From Candidatus Methylomirabilis lanthanidiphila (lineage in GTDB: Bacteria; Methylomirabilota; Methylomirabilia; Methylomirabilales; Methylomirabilaceae): a stretch of 64,000 nt of DNA. Shown here piece after piece: positions 1 to 9,152 of the stretch. Positions within the stretch are counted from its first letter, which is position 1, and each line of letters begins with the position of its first letter. Where the stretch lies: contig CABIKM010000006.1 of the NCBI GenBank assembly GCA_902196205.1, forward strand, positions 29,724-93,723. The letters are read 5' to 3'. Under the pieces are notes generated by a model that was not told the DNA's origin, ran no database searches, and saw nothing but the letters and a program-made list of their open reading frames with translations. The position numbers and the translations under genes are program-made.

Positions 1-197
1 ACCACATCAAGCAGGATATCCCGTCGCTCATAGGAGGCGGTAATATCCAGGAAGACCAGTTCGTCGGCCTCTTGCTGGTCATACAACGCCGCTACCTCAG
101 CCGGATCGCCCGCATCGCGGAGATCGACAAATCGCGTTCCTTTGACAACGCGTCCGTCTTTGACGTCGAGGCACGGAATGATTCGCTTGGCCAGCAT
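1..197 (-). CDS. hisF: Imidazole glycerol phosphate synthase cyclase subunit HisF (partial, N-terminal part)
   Basis: The reverse strand from the ATG at 197 encodes about 65 residues beginning [20 protein letters not shown], the classic HisF start with the catalytic Asp in PCLD. The frame stays open to the window edge, so the rest of the gene lies to the left. HisF is the (beta/alpha)8 cyclase subunit that joins PRFAR and ammonia to give IGP and AICAR, working with HisH. It starts 3 nt after the hisA stop, as the downstream gene of the his operon. The family call is secure; the C-terminus cannot be seen. Confidence 0.95.
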   Translation of the reverse strand, partial: MLAKRIIPCLDVKDGRVVKGTRFVDLRDAGDPAEVAALYDQQEADELVFLDITASYERRDILLDV

Positions 198-200
198 GGT

Positions 201-923
201 TTATCTCGCCGCCGCGATCGCGTCCTTCAGTGAGAATCTACCCTCGTAGAGCGCCTTCCCGACCAGGGCCCCAATGACGATAGAAGGCTCAAGTATCGCA
301 AGCCTCCTGACATCATCGAGTGTTCCAATCCCACCGGACGCGATGATCGGGTGGCGAGTCGCCTCAGCCATCCGGCGCAGGGCGTCCAGGTTCGGTCCTG
401 TGAGCATCCCATCCCGCTCGATATCAGTATAGATGATCGCCGCCAGCGGCAGGTCGGCCGCTCGTATTGCCAGATCGGCCGCAAGCAGTTCGGTGGCCTC
501 CGCCCAGCCCCGGACCGCGACCTTACCGTTTTTGGCATCGATTCCAAGGATAATACGACCTGGATAGGTTTCGGCAGCCTCCCTCAGGAGTCCCGCATTT
601 TCGATGGCAGCCGTCCCAAGAACAGCCCGCTCCACGCCTGAGGCCAACGCCTGCTCCAGGGCGGCCAAGGTTCGCAATCCGCCGCCAAGCTGCACAGGAA
701 TTGTGATCGAGCGGGCCACCTGGGCCACAACGGCAAGTTGCTGCGGCGTTCCGGCAAACGCGCCGTCAAGATCGACCAGGTGCAGGATCGACGCCCCCTC
801 GTCCTCCCACCTCTTGGCCATCGCAACCGGATCGTCGGAATAGGCGATTTGACGCGAGGGATCGCCCTGTGACAATCGAACAACCTGGCCCCCTTTGAGG
901 TCGATCGCGGGAATGACCAGCAT
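201..923 (-). CDS. hisA: Phosphoribosylformimino-5-aminoimidazole carboxamide ribotide isomerase HisA
   Basis: 240 residues, the normal length for HisA, a (beta/alpha)8 barrel that isomerises ProFAR to PRFAR in histidine synthesis. The general acid/base pair is visible as Asp8 in PAIDLKGG and Asp129 in GIDAKNG. The two phosphate-binding glycine turns are GGGLRT (about 80-85) and the later ASGGIGT. It sits between hisH (hisH stop directly abuts its ATG) and hisF (3 nt apart), which suggests translational coupling. Nothing odd is seen. Confidence 0.97.
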   Translation of the reverse strand: MLVIPAIDLKGGQVVRLSQGDPSRQIAYSDDPVAMAKRWEDEGASILHLVDLDGAFAGTPQQLAVVAQVARSITIPVQLGGGLRTLAALEQALASGVERAVLGTAAIENAGLLREAAETYPGRIILGIDAKNGKVAVRGWAEATELLAADLAIRAADLPLAAIIYTDIERDGMLTGPNLDALRRMAEATRHPIIASGGIGTLDDVRRLAILEPSIVIGALVGKALYEGRFSLKDAIAAAR

Positions 924-1559
924 CTACGTGAGGGACGCGAAGTTCTTCAACAGTTGCAGGCCCAATGCTTGACTCTTCTCAGGGTGAAACTGGCAGGCAA
1001 AGAGGTTGTCGCGCCACAGCGCTGAGGTGAATCGAAGGCCATGCTCAGTCGTGGCAGCGATCACGCTGTCATCCTCCGGTTGTACGTAGTACGAATGGAC
1101 GAAGTAAAAGAATGCTCCATCGGGAATGCCCTTGAATATCGGGGCCGGCCGATCGATCCGGATCCGGTTCCATCCCATATGCGGAATCTTGAGTCTGAAG
1201 CCGTCGTGCCTATTTTCGGAGAGGGACGCATCTGTAAACCGGACCACTCGACCCTTGATGATGTTGAGGCCCGCGTGATGTCCGAACTCTTCGCTCTCAC
1301 TGAACAGAAAGTGCAATCCCAGGCAGATGCCGAGGACCGGCTTCCCCGCCTCGATTGCCCGAAGCAGCGGCTCGACGAATCCGCCGTCCTGAAGCTTACT
1401 GATCCCATCGGCAAACGCCCCGACCCCGGGGAGGACAATGCCGGCCGCGTCGCGGAGCGTTCGCGGATCGTCGACAACCTTGGCGTCAGCGTCAACGCGC
1501 TCAAACCCCTTCTGGACGCTCCGGAGATTCGCAATGCCGGAATCGACGATGGCGATCAC
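924..1559 (-). CDS. hisH: Imidazole glycerol phosphate synthase glutamine amidotransferase subunit HisH
   Basis: 211 residues of a class I glutamine amidotransferase that supplies ammonia to HisF. The triad is visible: Cys79 in GICLG, His192 and Glu194 in FHPEK. PGVGAF near residue 45 is the oxyanion-strand motif. The residue after CLGL is His, where many homologues have Gln; this is a tolerated variant in the family. The start is GTG, overlapping the hisB stop as GTGA, which makes coupled translation likely. Its stop abuts the hisA start. Confidence 0.96.
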   Translation of the reverse strand: MIAIVDSGIANLRSVQKGFERVDADAKVVDDPRTLRDAAGIVLPGVGAFADGISKLQDGGFVEPLLRAIEAGKPVLGICLGLHFLFSESEEFGHHAGLNIIKGRVVRFTDASLSENRHDGFRLKIPHMGWNRIRIDRPAPIFKGIPDGAFFYFVHSYYVQPEDDSVIAATTEHGLRFTSALWRDNLFACQFHPEKSQALGLQLLKNFASLT

Positions 1560-2143
1560 AAGCTTCCCTTCGTCGAAGGGACCTCGGCAACGCGCGGATC
1601 GATCGCCGTCGCCTGATCGAGACTCTTGGCCAATGCCTTAAAGATCGCCTCGACGCAGTGGTGCAGGTTCTCACCGTACAAAACTCCGACATGGAGGTTC
1701 ACCTTCATGTTCATGGCAAGGGCGCGCATGAACTCCTTAACGAGGGCGACATCGAAACTCTCGATCCGGCCATGGAGCTGCGGCGCCTCGTAGACCATGT
1801 AAGGGCGGCCGCTGATGTCGAGCGCGACGCGGGCCAGCGCCTCGTCCAGCGGGACAAGCGCCGAGGCAAACCGCCGGATACCCCGCTTGTCCCCCATGGC
1901 CTGAGCGAACGCGTCGCCGAGCGCGATCCCGACGTCCTCTACGGTGTGGTGCAGATCGACCTGAAGGTCGCCCCGCGCCTCAATATTAAGGTCGAAGAGA
2001 CCGTGTGTCGCCAGTTGGGCCAGCATATGATCGAGGAACGGGATCTGTGTCTGAAGCGTGTGTCGGCCTGCTCCGTCCAGGTTGAGCTCCACCGTGACAT
2101 CGGTCTCTGAGGTCTTCCTGCACACCCTGGCTGTCCTGCTCAT
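1556..2143 (-). CDS. hisB: Imidazoleglycerol-phosphate dehydratase HisB (monofunctional)
   Basis: 195 residues, the length of the monofunctional dehydratase; no histidinol-phosphatase domain is fused, unlike in enterobacteria. The two metal-binding repeats are visible: HHTVED at about 65-70 and ENLHHCVEA at about 158-166, plus FLDHML near 37. It converts IGP to imidazole acetol phosphate using two Mn ions per site. The ATG at 2143 is preceded by a purine-rich stretch. It lies 111 nt downstream of hisC, and the gap holds a palindromic repeat. The histidinol-phosphate phosphatase must be encoded elsewhere. Confidence 0.96.
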   Translation of the reverse strand: MSRTARVCRKTSETDVTVELNLDGAGRHTLQTQIPFLDHMLAQLATHGLFDLNIEARGDLQVDLHHTVEDVGIALGDAFAQAMGDKRGIRRFASALVPLDEALARVALDISGRPYMVYEAPQLHGRIESFDVALVKEFMRALAMNMKVNLHVGVLYGENLHHCVEAIFKALAKSLDQATAIDPRVAEVPSTKGSL

Positions 2144-2193
2144 GATCCCCTCTCCGTCTGCTTCATTGCACCATGTCCCACGCGCTTCGCACC

Positions 2194-2241
2194 AAATCCC
2201 CCCAGTCCCCCCTTTGATAAAGGGGGGTGCGTGAGGATTTT
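2194..2241. repeat. 48-bp G/C-rich palindromic element, copy 1
   Basis: Nearly perfect inverted repeat between hisC and hisB: AAATCCCCCC, a short arm, CCCCCCTTT, the centre GATA, AAGGGGGG, and a closing GGATTTT. Copies of the same design lie at 7580, 55028 and 62066. Both strands end in a run of T, so it could act as a hairpin terminator or attenuator in either direction. It looks like a small non-autonomous palindromic repeat; no transposase is nearby. Confidence 0.85.
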
Positions 2242-2254
2242 CTCACCCCGTATA

Positions 2255-3328
2255 CTATCCCAACGCCTTCGTCAATGCCTCTATAAACTGATCGTTTTCT
2301 GCTTCCGTCCCCACAGTGACCCGTAGGCAGTTGTGCAGGCAGGGCACTGACCCTAGATTTCTTACCAGCACACTCTGCTGCAGCAGCGCCTCAAACACCT
2401 CTGCCCCCGGGCGCGTCGTCCGGAAGAGGATGAAGTTCGCCGCTGACGGGAAGGCCTCGACGCCGGATATCGCGCCCAGCCGACCCATCAGTCGCTCCCG
2501 TTCCCGGATGATCTCACGAATATTGCCATCGATCCACGCGTGATGATTGAGCAGCACGACAGCGGCCGCCTGGGAGAAGCTGCTGAGGTTAAACGGGAGG
2601 CGCACCTTCTCCAGCTCGGCTGCAAGCGCAGGACAGGCAATCAGGTAACCAATGCGCAGACCGGCCAGCCCGATTTTGGAGAGGGAGCGAAGGATCACCA
2701 GTCGCTCCTGATCGACTAGGTGCGGGAGCATGGTTCGTCCCGCGTACGACCCATACGCTTCATCCACCACGACCAATCCGGGCGCAACGGCCACAATCTT
2801 CAAGATCTCCGCCTCAGAGAAGACCCCGCCGGTGGGGTTGTTTGGTGTCGCCAGAAAAATGACCTTAGGGCGCAGTTGCTCGATGGCCTCGATCAGTGCG
2901 GGCAGGTCCGGCTCAAAACGAGGGCCGAGCGGTACGCCTTCGAAGCGCACCCCCTGAGCCCTGGCAATCAGCTCATACATCGAAAAGGTCGGCACCGGAG
3001 CAAGAACGGTCGTCCCAGGTGCGGACGTCGCCAGCAACAACAGTTGAATCAGTTCATCAGACCCGTTGCCAAGGACAACCGCTCCAGGCGCCACCTGGAT
3101 CTGCGCCGCCAGGACGGCTCGAAGCTGATCCGCTTCCGCATCCGGATAGCGGTGGACGTCTATCTGATCCAGCGCGCCGCGAACTTCCTTGCGAAGCTCC
3201 TCCGGAAGCGGGAACGGGCTTTCGTTGGCATCGAGCTTGATCAGACCCGGTCGTGGCTCCCCGGCCCGATAGGCTGTGAGACTCAGGACCTCAGGTTTGA
3301 CCAGATCGAGCAGGCGTAACCTCGTCAT
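2255..3328 (-). CDS. hisC: Histidinol-phosphate aminotransferase HisC
   Basis: 357 residues of a fold-type I PLP aminotransferase. KLDANESPFPLP (31-42) is the HisC substrate-loop signature, TPNNPTG (161-167) and DEAY are PLP-contacting motifs, and Lys218 in SLSKIGLAGLRIGY is the Schiff-base lysine. It transfers an amino group from glutamate to imidazole acetol phosphate. The ATG overlaps the hisD stop as ATGA, which supports this start and coupling. Placement within the his operon makes HisC far more likely than another aminotransferase of the family. Confidence 0.96.
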   Translation of the reverse strand: MTRLRLLDLVKPEVLSLTAYRAGEPRPGLIKLDANESPFPLPEELRKEVRGALDQIDVHRYPDAEADQLRAVLAAQIQVAPGAVVLGNGSDELIQLLLLATSAPGTTVLAPVPTFSMYELIARAQGVRFEGVPLGPRFEPDLPALIEAIEQLRPKVIFLATPNNPTGGVFSEAEILKIVAVAPGLVVVDEAYGSYAGRTMLPHLVDQERLVILRSLSKIGLAGLRIGYLIACPALAAELEKVRLPFNLSSFSQAAAVVLLNHHAWIDGNIREIIRERERLMGRLGAISGVEAFPSAANFILFRTTRPGAEVFEALLQQSVLVRNLGSVPCLHNCLRVTVGTEAENDQFIEALTKALG

Positions 3329-4614
3329 GCACGCCTCCTGATCGAAGCCGCCCTCGCGTGAGCCTCAAGCCCCTCCAGGCGGGCCAGCTCGACCAATGCC
3401 GGCTCCAGCGCCTCCAGCTTCTGCCGGCTGAAGGCGATCAGTGAGCTCTGCCGTTGGAAGTCAGCCACGGAGAGGGGCGAGGCAAAGCGCGCCGTCCCCC
3501 CGGTCGGCAGGACATGATTCGGCCCGGCCAGGTAATCGCCCACCGTCTCCGGACTTGCGTCCCCCATGAAGATGGCGCCTGCGCGCCTGATCCTGGGTAA
3601 AAGCCCCCAAGGGTCCTTGACCAGGAGTTCCAGGTGTTCAGGCGCGATCTCGTTACAGAGGGTTGCGGCCTCGTCCAGTCCCTTCACAACAACGACCGCG
3701 CCAAACCGCTCCAGGGAGGCTTCTGCAATCTGTCGTCTGGGTAACGACGCGACCTGGCGTTTCACCTCATCCACCACCGCGTCGGCAAGCCGCTGAGACG
3801 GTGTAAGCAATATGGCGCTGGAAAGCGGATCGTGCTCAGCCTGTGAAAGCAGATCCGCAGCCACGCAGGCGGCCCTGGCCTCCTCATCGGCGATGACCAA
3901 CAGCTCCGTCGGACCGGCGATCATATCGATCCCCACCTGCCCGAAGACCAGCCGCTTGGCCGTCGCAACGTAGATGTTCCCGGGACCGACGATCTTATCG
4001 ACCTTCGGAATCGATGCGGTCCCATAGGCCATGGCCGCTACCGCCTGGACGCCGCCCGCCTTATAGATCGCATGAACCCCGCATAGATCGGCGGCGGCCA
4101 GCACCGCGGCGGCCACTGTGCCGTCGCGACGCGGCGGCGTACACATCACGATCTCCGCGACGCCGGCAATCGCCGCCGGGATCGCATTCATGAGCACCGT
4201 GGACGGATAGGCCGCTGTGCCTCCAGGCACATAGATCCCCACCCGGTCGAGCGGACGGACAAGCATCCCGACAATCGCGCCGTCTTCGTCCGAAAACCAG
4301 GAGGGCCGGAGCTGTCTGAGATGAAAGGCTCTGATCCGCGATGCCGCTGTCTTGATGGCGTCCAGGGAGGCAGGCGCCATGGCCGCGTAGGCCGCCTCGA
4401 CCTCCTGTGGCCCGACCTGCACCGAGGCGGCATCGAGACGGACACCGTCGAACCGCTCCGTCTGCTCGAAGAGGGCAGCATCGCCGCCCGTGCGTACCCC
4501 TTCCAGGATGCCGCGAACGGTCTGCTCAACCTCGGCAGGTATCGTGCCCTGTCGAGACCTGAGCTTGGAGAAGAACAGCGCGCACTCTTGCGACCCGGCC
4601 TGAAGCCGCTTCAT
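3325..4614 (-). CDS. hisD: Histidinol dehydrogenase HisD
   Basis: 429 residues, typical length. The enzyme oxidises histidinol to histidine in two NAD-dependent steps with a bound zinc. Gln258 and His261 in SQAEHDP match the zinc ligands of the E. coli enzyme, and APEHLEL near 325 carries the catalytic Glu/His pair. GPGNIYVATAK (210-220) and GPNHVLPT are family signatures. It overlaps hisG by ATGA at its 5' end and hisC by ATGA at its 3' end, so hisG-D-C form a tightly coupled unit. Confidence 0.97.
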   Translation of the reverse strand: MKRLQAGSQECALFFSKLRSRQGTIPAEVEQTVRGILEGVRTGGDAALFEQTERFDGVRLDAASVQVGPQEVEAAYAAMAPASLDAIKTAASRIRAFHLRQLRPSWFSDEDGAIVGMLVRPLDRVGIYVPGGTAAYPSTVLMNAIPAAIAGVAEIVMCTPPRRDGTVAAAVLAAADLCGVHAIYKAGGVQAVAAMAYGTASIPKVDKIVGPGNIYVATAKRLVFGQVGIDMIAGPTELLVIADEEARAACVAADLLSQAEHDPLSSAILLTPSQRLADAVVDEVKRQVASLPRRQIAEASLERFGAVVVVKGLDEAATLCNEIAPEHLELLVKDPWGLLPRIRRAGAIFMGDASPETVGDYLAGPNHVLPTGGTARFASPLSVADFQRQSSLIAFSRQKLEALEPALVELARLEGLEAHARAASIRRRA

Positions 4615-5348
4615 TCGCGCGCCCTCGCCGCGTGCGCCTCAACCTGCTTTCGCATCTCCTCAATCAGGTCCTGGACCCTGCGGTACTTGGTCTTGAGGCT
4701 CGCCCGATTGACGATGAGCCGCGCCGTCGACCTCGTGATCTCTTCCACCTCCACCAGCCCGTTCTCCTTCAAGGTCTGCCCGGTTTCCACGAGGTCGACG
4801 ATCCGTTCGGCCAGCCCCACAAGAGGCGCAAGTTCAAGAGATCCGTTCAATTTAATGATCTCTGCCTGGATCCCTTTGCGACCGAAGTACGCTTCTGCAA
4901 GGTTGGGATATTTCGTGGCCAGCCTCAAATGCGACCAGGAATGGGGATCATCCTGCTTACGGAGTTCGACCGGCTCGGCCACGACAAGTCGACAGGCGCC
5001 AAACCTCAGATCCAGCGGCTCATAGACATCCCGGCGTTGCTCGAGGAGCTGGTCCTTCCCCACGATCCCCATGTCAGCGGCGCCGCGCTCCACATAGGTC
5101 GGGATATCGGTCGGTTTCAGTGTAAGGAACTGCAGCCGCCGATCCGCATCCTCACAGATCAGACGGCGCGAATCAGCAAAGTCCTGGAGGCAGGTGATCC
5201 CCATCCTCTCAAACAGCGCCATCGCGAAGGGCAACAATCGACCCTTTGGCAGCGCGATGGCGATACACTCAGCGTTCCGAGTTCCAGGTACCATGTTTCG
5301 CGTTTGAGGTTTCGGGTCCCAACTCGACACTCGGGACTCGAAACTCAC
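4611..5348 (-). CDS. hisG: ATP phosphoribosyltransferase HisG (short form) with repeat-encoded N-terminal extension
   Basis: The first enzyme of histidine synthesis, in the short form that normally needs HisZ. The conserved protein begins at IAIALPKGRL; ERGAADMGIVGKDQL and LVGLAERIVDLVETG are HisG signatures. Here 245 residues are encoded against roughly 205-215 usual, because about 27 residues precede the conserved start. Those residues are encoded by an 11-unit heptad array. The GTG at 5348 has AGGAG four bases upstream, whereas the internal ATG at 5294 (227 aa) lies inside the array with no clear site. I therefore favour the longer form, with a translated repeat. It follows murA by 9 nt. 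No hisZ is seen in the window. Confidence 0.9.
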   Translation of the reverse strand: MSFESRVSSWDPKPQTRNMVPGTRNAECIAIALPKGRLLPFAMALFERMGITCLQDFADSRRLICEDADRRLQFLTLKPTDIPTYVERGAADMGIVGKDQLLEQRRDVYEPLDLRFGACRLVVAEPVELRKQDDPHSWSHLRLATKYPNLAEAYFGRKGIQAEIIKLNGSLELAPLVGLAERIVDLVETGQTLKENGLVEVEEITRSTARLIVNRASLKTKYRRVQDLIEEMRKQVEAHAARARE

Positions 5349-5350
5349 AA
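5274..5350. repeat. Heptad array a (11 units of 7 bp) covering the 5' end of hisG
   Basis: Plus-strand units run in exact 7-bp phase: GTTCCGA, GTTCCAG, GTACCAT, GTTTCGC, GTTTGAG, GTTTCGG, GTCCCAA, then the inverted half CTCGACA, CTCGGGA, CTCGAAA, CTCACAA. The two halves are reverse-complementary in design (GTTTCGG against CTCGAAAC), so a hairpin is possible. It lies downstream of the hisG ribosome-binding site and so falls within the reading frame. Confidence 0.85.
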
Positions 5351-5357
5351 CTCTCCT

Positions 5358-6614
5358 CTATTCCGTGACGCGCTCAATGCCGGCGCCGAGACTCTGGAGC
5401 TTCCGCTCGATCGACTCGTATCCCCGGTCCAGATGGTAAACGCGCGAGACAGTCGTGGTCCCCTTGGCGGCCAGTCCGGCCAGAACCAGCGATGCGCTCG
5501 CACGGAGATCGGTCGCCATCACCGGCGCACCAGACAGCATCGGAACGCCGTGGACAAACGCGGTGGTGCCGATCACCTTGATATCCGCGCCCATCCTCAA
5601 CAGCTCATTTACGTGCATGAATCGGTTTTCAAAGACCGTCTCAGTGATAACGCTGCTCCCTTGCGCAATAGACAGAAGCGCCATGAACTGCGCCTGCATA
5701 TCGGTGGCAAATCCAGGATAGGGGTGAGTCCTGATATTAACCCCCTGTACCTGCCCATCGCCCCAGACCCGAATGCTGCTGTCCGTCTCTTCTACGAATA
5801 CGCCTGTCTCTCGCAGCTTCTCTGTAATCGCCTCCAGGTGGCCCGGCAGGCACCGATTGATCGTAACATCGCCGCCGGTCATCGCGGCCGCAACCATAAA
5901 GGTCCCCGTCTCGACCCTATCCGGAATCACCTCGTGCTCGGCCCCATGCAGATGCTGAACGCCCTCAATACTGATCGTCGGAGTCCCGGCGCCCTCGATT
6001 CTCGCTCCCATACGGTTCAACAGGGCAGCCAGGTCGGCCACCTCGGGCTCGCACGCGGCGTTCTCCAGCACCGTCACTCCATCGGCCAGTGTGGCAGCCA
6101 TCATCACGTTCTCGGTGCCGGTGACGGTCTGACCATCGAATGTGATCCTGGCGCCTCTCAAGCGCGGCGCCTTCGCTTCCACGTACCCCCCATCCAGGCT
6201 GATCGTTGCGCCCATCTTCTCGAGGGCTGCCAGATGCAGATTGATCGGCCGCGGCCCGATGGCGCACCCTCCGGGTAACGAGACCCGTGCTCGCCCGAAG
6301 CGGGCCGCCAGCGGGCCAAGCACCAGCACCGATGCCCGCATCGTCTTGACCAGATGGTAGGGTGCCTCGCACTGACCAATGCCATCAGCACGAAGGGATA
6401 GGGTGTCCCGATCACCTCTTTCGACACTCACGCCTAAATGGTCGAGTAAGCCAATGATCGTCTTCACATCGCCCAGTTGCGGAACGCGATGAAGCCGGAT
6501 CGACTCTTCTGTGAGCAAAGAGGCCACCAGGGCCGGCAGGGCGGCGTTCTTCGCGCCACCAGCCTCCACCTTTCCTCTAAGGGGGACCCCGCCTCTGATA
6601 ATCAGTCTATCCAT
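5358..6614 (-). CDS. murA: UDP-N-acetylglucosamine 1-carboxyvinyltransferase MurA
   Basis: 418 residues, normal for MurA, the cytoplasmic enzyme of the first committed step of peptidoglycan synthesis (enolpyruvyl transfer to UDP-GlcNAc). Lys22-Asn23 in [10 protein letters not shown] and the catalytic Cys117 in [12 protein letters not shown] are present, so the enzyme should be fosfomycin-sensitive. [12 protein letters not shown] is a further signature. The ATG at 6614 gives the standard MDRLIIRGG start and overlaps the prmC stop by 8 nt; a GTG 39 nt upstream is in frame but less likely. hisG follows 9 nt after its stop. Confidence 0.96.
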   Translation of the reverse strand: MDRLIIRGGVPLRGKVEAGGAKNAALPALVASLLTEESIRLHRVPQLGDVKTIIGLLDHLGVSVERGDRDTLSLRADGIGQCEAPYHLVKTMRASVLVLGPLAARFGRARVSLPGGCAIGPRPINLHLAALEKMGATISLDGGYVEAKAPRLRGARITFDGQTVTGTENVMMAATLADGVTVLENAACEPEVADLAALLNRMGARIEGAGTPTISIEGVQHLHGAEHEVIPDRVETGTFMVAAAMTGGDVTINRCLPGHLEAITEKLRETGVFVEETDSSIRVWGDGQVQGVNIRTHPYPGFATDMQAQFMALLSIAQGSSVITETVFENRFMHVNELLRMGADIKVIGTTAFVHGVPMLSGAPVMATDLRASASLVLAGLAAKGTTTVSRVYHLDRGYESIERKLQSLGAGIERVTE

Positions 6615-7674
6615 GCGCTCTGCCTCGCCTCGGCGCACAGACAACCCGGCCACGACCGGCCACGTCCCGCCTCACCTCGGCCGGTCCGAAGCCTTCTGTC
6701 TTCCGGATCAGCTCCATCACGGCTGGCGCTTGACCGTCTCCGACCTCGAGGACCAGCCAACCGCCCTCGCGAAGATAGGCAGGCGCCTCTTCGATAATCT
6801 GCCGGTGGTAACGCAGACCGTCCGAGCCTCCATCTAGGGCCTCGACAGGCTCGTAGAGGGTGATCTCGGGAGATAGGGCGCCACACTCGTCGGAAGGGAT
6901 GTACGGAGGATTTGACACGATCACGTCGCACCCTCCTCCAGCGTCAATCGTCCGAAGCGGCTCAAGCAGGTCACCCTGGACGCAACGAACCCTGCTCGTC
7001 AGTCCGATCGCCTCCGTGTTCCGTCTGGCAATCCGGCAGGCGCCCGGCGATCGGTCGATGGCATAGATGAGCGCGTGAGGCAGTTCGACCGCCAACGCCA
7101 GAGCAATAGCGCCGCAGCCGGTCCCGAGATCCACAATAACGAGTTTTGGGTTTTGGGTTTTGGGTCTTAAGTCTTGGGTCTCTGGACCTCGCAGCTCGAA
7201 CGTTGAACGTTCAACGTTGAACGTTGAACTGATTTTGTCCAGGGCGGCCTCAACAAGCGTTTCGGTGTCCGGCCTCGGTATCAGGACATCCGGACCTACC
7301 GTAAAGGGAAGGGACCAGAACTCTTTGACCCCAAGGATATACCCAATCGGCTCTCTGGCCTCGCGCCGGGCCACCATCGATTCGAGCAGATCTGATCTGT
7401 CCGAGGGAAACGGCCGCTCCGGGTTCAGGGTAAACTGCCACCGCGGGATTCCCGACGCGGCCTCCATAAGACACGCCGCATCGAGGAGCGCGCTCTGCAC
7501 CCCGCTTTCCGCCAGCCGCTCCGCCACCTGACGGTACGTAAGAGGTCCGGGATGTGTGGCATCTCGCGCTGCATACCCCAAACCCCCCTGTGCCCCCCTT
7601 TTGAAAAGGGGGGGTGGGGGGATTTCGCAACTCGCACCTTGCACTTCTCGTAGAAACGCGTACGCTATCTTCAC
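6607..7674 (-). CDS. prmC: Peptide chain release factor N5-glutamine methyltransferase PrmC, carrying two repeat insertions
   Basis: PrmC methylates the GGQ glutamine of release factors using [18 protein letters not shown] is SAM motif I and [10 protein letters not shown] the NPPY catalytic motif. The protein has 355 residues against about 280 usual. Two extras explain the excess: near residues 14-37 it translates a 46-bp palindromic repeat (PPPPLFKRG...), and between [10 protein letters not shown] and VIVDLGTG it translates a 91-bp heptad array ([10 protein letters not shown]...). Neither insertion breaks the frame. The GTG at 7674 overlaps the prfA stop as GTGA; GTG 7527 would skip the first repeat but lacks a ribosome-binding site. 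Operon partner of prfA, its substrate. Confidence 0.93.
   Translation of the reverse strand: MKIAYAFLREVQGASCEIPPPPLFKRGAQGGLGYAARDATHPGPLTYRQVAERLAESGVQSALLDAACLMEAASGIPRWQFTLNPERPFPSDRSDLLESMVARREAREPIGYILGVKEFWSLPFTVGPDVLIPRPDTETLVEAALDKISSTFNVERSTFELRGPETQDLRPKTQNPKLVIVDLGTGCGAIALALAVELPHALIYAIDRSPGACRIARRNTEAIGLTSRVRCVQGDLLEPLRTIDAGGGCDVIVSNPPYIPSDECGALSPEITLYEPVEALDGGSDGLRYHRQIIEEAPAYLREGGWLVLEVGDGQAPAVMELIRKTEGFGPAEVRRDVAGRGRVVCAPRRGRAHG
7143..7233. repeat. Heptad array b (13 units) inside prmC
   Basis: 91 bp in strict 7-bp phase: GTTTTGG three times, GTCTTAA, GTCTTGG, GTCTCTG, GACCTCG, CAGCTCG, then AACGTTG, AACGTTC, AACGTTG, AACGTTG, AACTGAT. It is read in frame as a linker between the N-terminal domain and the SAM-binding domain of PrmC. 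Two sub-consensuses sit side by side. Confidence 0.88.
7580..7625. repeat. G/C-rich palindromic element, copy 2, inside the prmC reading frame
   Basis: 46-bp version of the element at 2194: AAACCCCCC arm, CCCCCCTTTT, short loop, AAAAGGGGGGG, closing GGGGGGATTT. It lies within prmC codons 17-32 if translation starts at the GTGA overlap with prfA, and keeps the frame open. Confidence 0.8.
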
Positions 7675-8762
7675 ACTAAGGCCTTTAATCGCGCGGCCTG
7701 ATCGCTGGCCGCAAGCGCGCCAATCAGCTCCTCTAACTCCCCTTCCAGGATTCGCGGCAGGCTGTGGAGTGTGAGCCCAATACGGTGGTCGGTCACCCGA
7801 CCCTGCGGAAAATTATAGGTGCGTATCCGTTCGCTCCGATCCCCCGTTCCGACCTGCAGACGGCGCGCCTGTGAAATCTCTGCCGCCTGCTGCGCCGTGG
7901 CGGCCTCAAGCAGACGGGCTCGCAGCACCTTCATCCCCTTGGCCCGATTCTTGTGCTGCGACTTTTCGTCCTGACAGGACACCACCATCCCGGTCGGCAG
8001 GTGGGTGATTCGCACAGCCGAATCCGTGGTATTCACAGACTGCCCCCCTGGTCCCGTTGAGCGAAAGACATCGATCCGAAGATCTTTCGGATCGATCTGT
8101 ATCTCCACATCCTCTGCCTCGGGGAGAACGGCGACGGTGACGGTAGAGGTGTGGATCCGACCACTTGATTCAGTGACGGGGACCCGTTGTACCCGGTGGA
8201 CTCCGCTCTCAAATTTCAGGCGGCTGTAGGCCCCGCGTCCCTCGATACTGAGAATCGCCTCCTTCACCCCGCCGACCCCCGTCTGACTTGACGACAACAT
8301 CTCGACCTTCCAGCCGTGCAGTTCGGCGTAACGGCTGTACATCCTGACCAGCTCCGCAGCGAACAGCGCGGCTTCGTCGCCGCCGGCCCCGGCCCGGACT
8401 TCCACAATGATGTTTTTCTCGTCGGCCGGATCGCGCGGGAGCAACAGCAGCGTGAGTTCCTCCTCAAGCTTCTCTCGCTTGATGCCCAGCTCCTCAAGCT
8501 CCGCCTCCGCCAACTCGCGCACGTCGTCATCGGATCCATCGTGCAGGAGCGTCTTCGCCTCCTCCACGCTCCGCAGGAGCTTACGATATCGCTGGTAGGC
8601 CTCCACCACAGGTTCCAGCTCCGCATACGCCTTGGCCAGCCGCTGGAAGCGGGTCTGATCGCTAATAACGGCCGAATCACTCATCTGCAGCAGGATCTCG
8701 GCAGATCGCTGCTCGATAGCGTCCAGGCGCTCACGCAACTGCAGCATCGACGTCACTCTCAC
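7671..8762 (-). CDS. prfA: Peptide chain release factor 1
   Basis: 363 residues, typical RF1. The GGQ tip motif is in [20 protein letters not shown], and the PVT tripeptide that reads UAG/UAA appears in [14 protein letters not shown], marking RF1 rather than RF2 (SPF). [18 protein letters not shown] sequence ([14 protein letters not shown]) precedes it. A GTG at 8762 with GGAGG ten bases upstream is the likely start; the ATG at 8747 is an alternative giving the more usual MLQLRERL opening. It lies 18 nt after rpmE and overlaps prmC. Confidence 0.96.
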   Translation of the reverse strand: MRVTSMLQLRERLDAIEQRSAEILLQMSDSAVISDQTRFQRLAKAYAELEPVVEAYQRYRKLLRSVEEAKTLLHDGSDDDVRELAEAELEELGIKREKLEEELTLLLLPRDPADEKNIIVEVRAGAGGDEAALFAAELVRMYSRYAELHGWKVEMLSSSQTGVGGVKEAILSIEGRGAYSRLKFESGVHRVQRVPVTESSGRIHTSTVTVAVLPEAEDVEIQIDPKDLRIDVFRSTGPGGQSVNTTDSAVRITHLPTGMVVSCQDEKSQHKNRAKGMKVLRARLLEAATAQQAAEISQARRLQVGTGDRSERIRTYNFPQGRVTDHRIGLTLHSLPRILEGELEELIGALAASDQAARLKALV

Positions 8763-8780
8763 ACACGAACAGCCTCCCGA

Positions 8781-9059
8781 TCAGGGGGCTACCCCCTCCG
8801 CTGACGCTGCCGCATGGACTTCCGCAGCGGCAGTCTCTTGACCCGCTTGAGCCGCCTTCGGCTTCTTGGCATACTTTCGCCGGAACCGATCGACCCGCCC
8901 CTCGGTGTCAATCAGCTTCTGGCGACCGGTAAACAGCGGGTGGCACTTGGAGCAGATCTCCACCCGGAGAGCAGCCGCGGTGGACCGGGTGTGGATCACC
9001 TCGCCGCACGCGCACGTGATCGTCGTCAGTTGATAGTTAGGATGAATGGCTGGCTTCAT
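8781..9059 (-). CDS. rpmE: 50S ribosomal protein L31
   Basis: 92 residues. [10 protein letters not shown] opens the protein, and Cys16, Cys18, Cys36 and Cys39 make the zinc site of the C+ form of L31. After about residue 68 there is an Ala/Glu-rich tail longer than in most homologues. The ATG has GGAGG six bases upstream. It is the first gene of the run rpmE-prfA-prmC-murA-his, with a promoter at 9111-9140. Confidence 0.96.
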   Translation of the reverse strand: MKPAIHPNYQLTTITCACGEVIHTRSTAAALRVEICSKCHPLFTGRQKLIDTEGRVDRFRRKYAKKPKAAQAGQETAAAEVHAAASAEGVAP

Positions 9060-9110
9060 AATCGTCCCTCCGTGAAAACAGTCAATTTTTCAGTAGGTTA
9101 AATGCCCTTT

Positions 9111-9140
9111 ATTATACGTCTAAAAGTTCAGCGCGCTCAA
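9111..9140 (-). promoter_or_regulatory. Predicted sigma70-type promoter for rpmE and downstream genes
   Basis: Minus strand: TTGAGC (-35), 18-bp spacer, perfect TATAAT (-10), about 50 bp before the rpmE ATG. The rho terminator lies just upstream, so this promoter probably starts the rpmE-to-hisF transcript. Confidence 0.65.
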
Positions 9141-9152
9141 TAGAAAAGCGGC

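Noticed and set aside
2144..2254. Histidine attenuator or T-box inside the his operon
   Set aside because: The hairpin in this gap is the dispersed palindromic element found at three other loci; there is no His-codon leader peptide or T-box sequence.
4632..6278. Long plus-strand open frame of 548 codons opposite hisG and murA
   Set aside because: It is fully antisense to two clear genes, its sequence is rich in Arg/His/Pro as expected of a shadow frame in G+C-rich DNA, and no family motif or ribosome-binding site is seen.
7141..7235. The prmC insert as a true protein domain
   Set aside because: The DNA has exact 7-bp phase and the residues resemble no domain; a repeat is the simpler reading.
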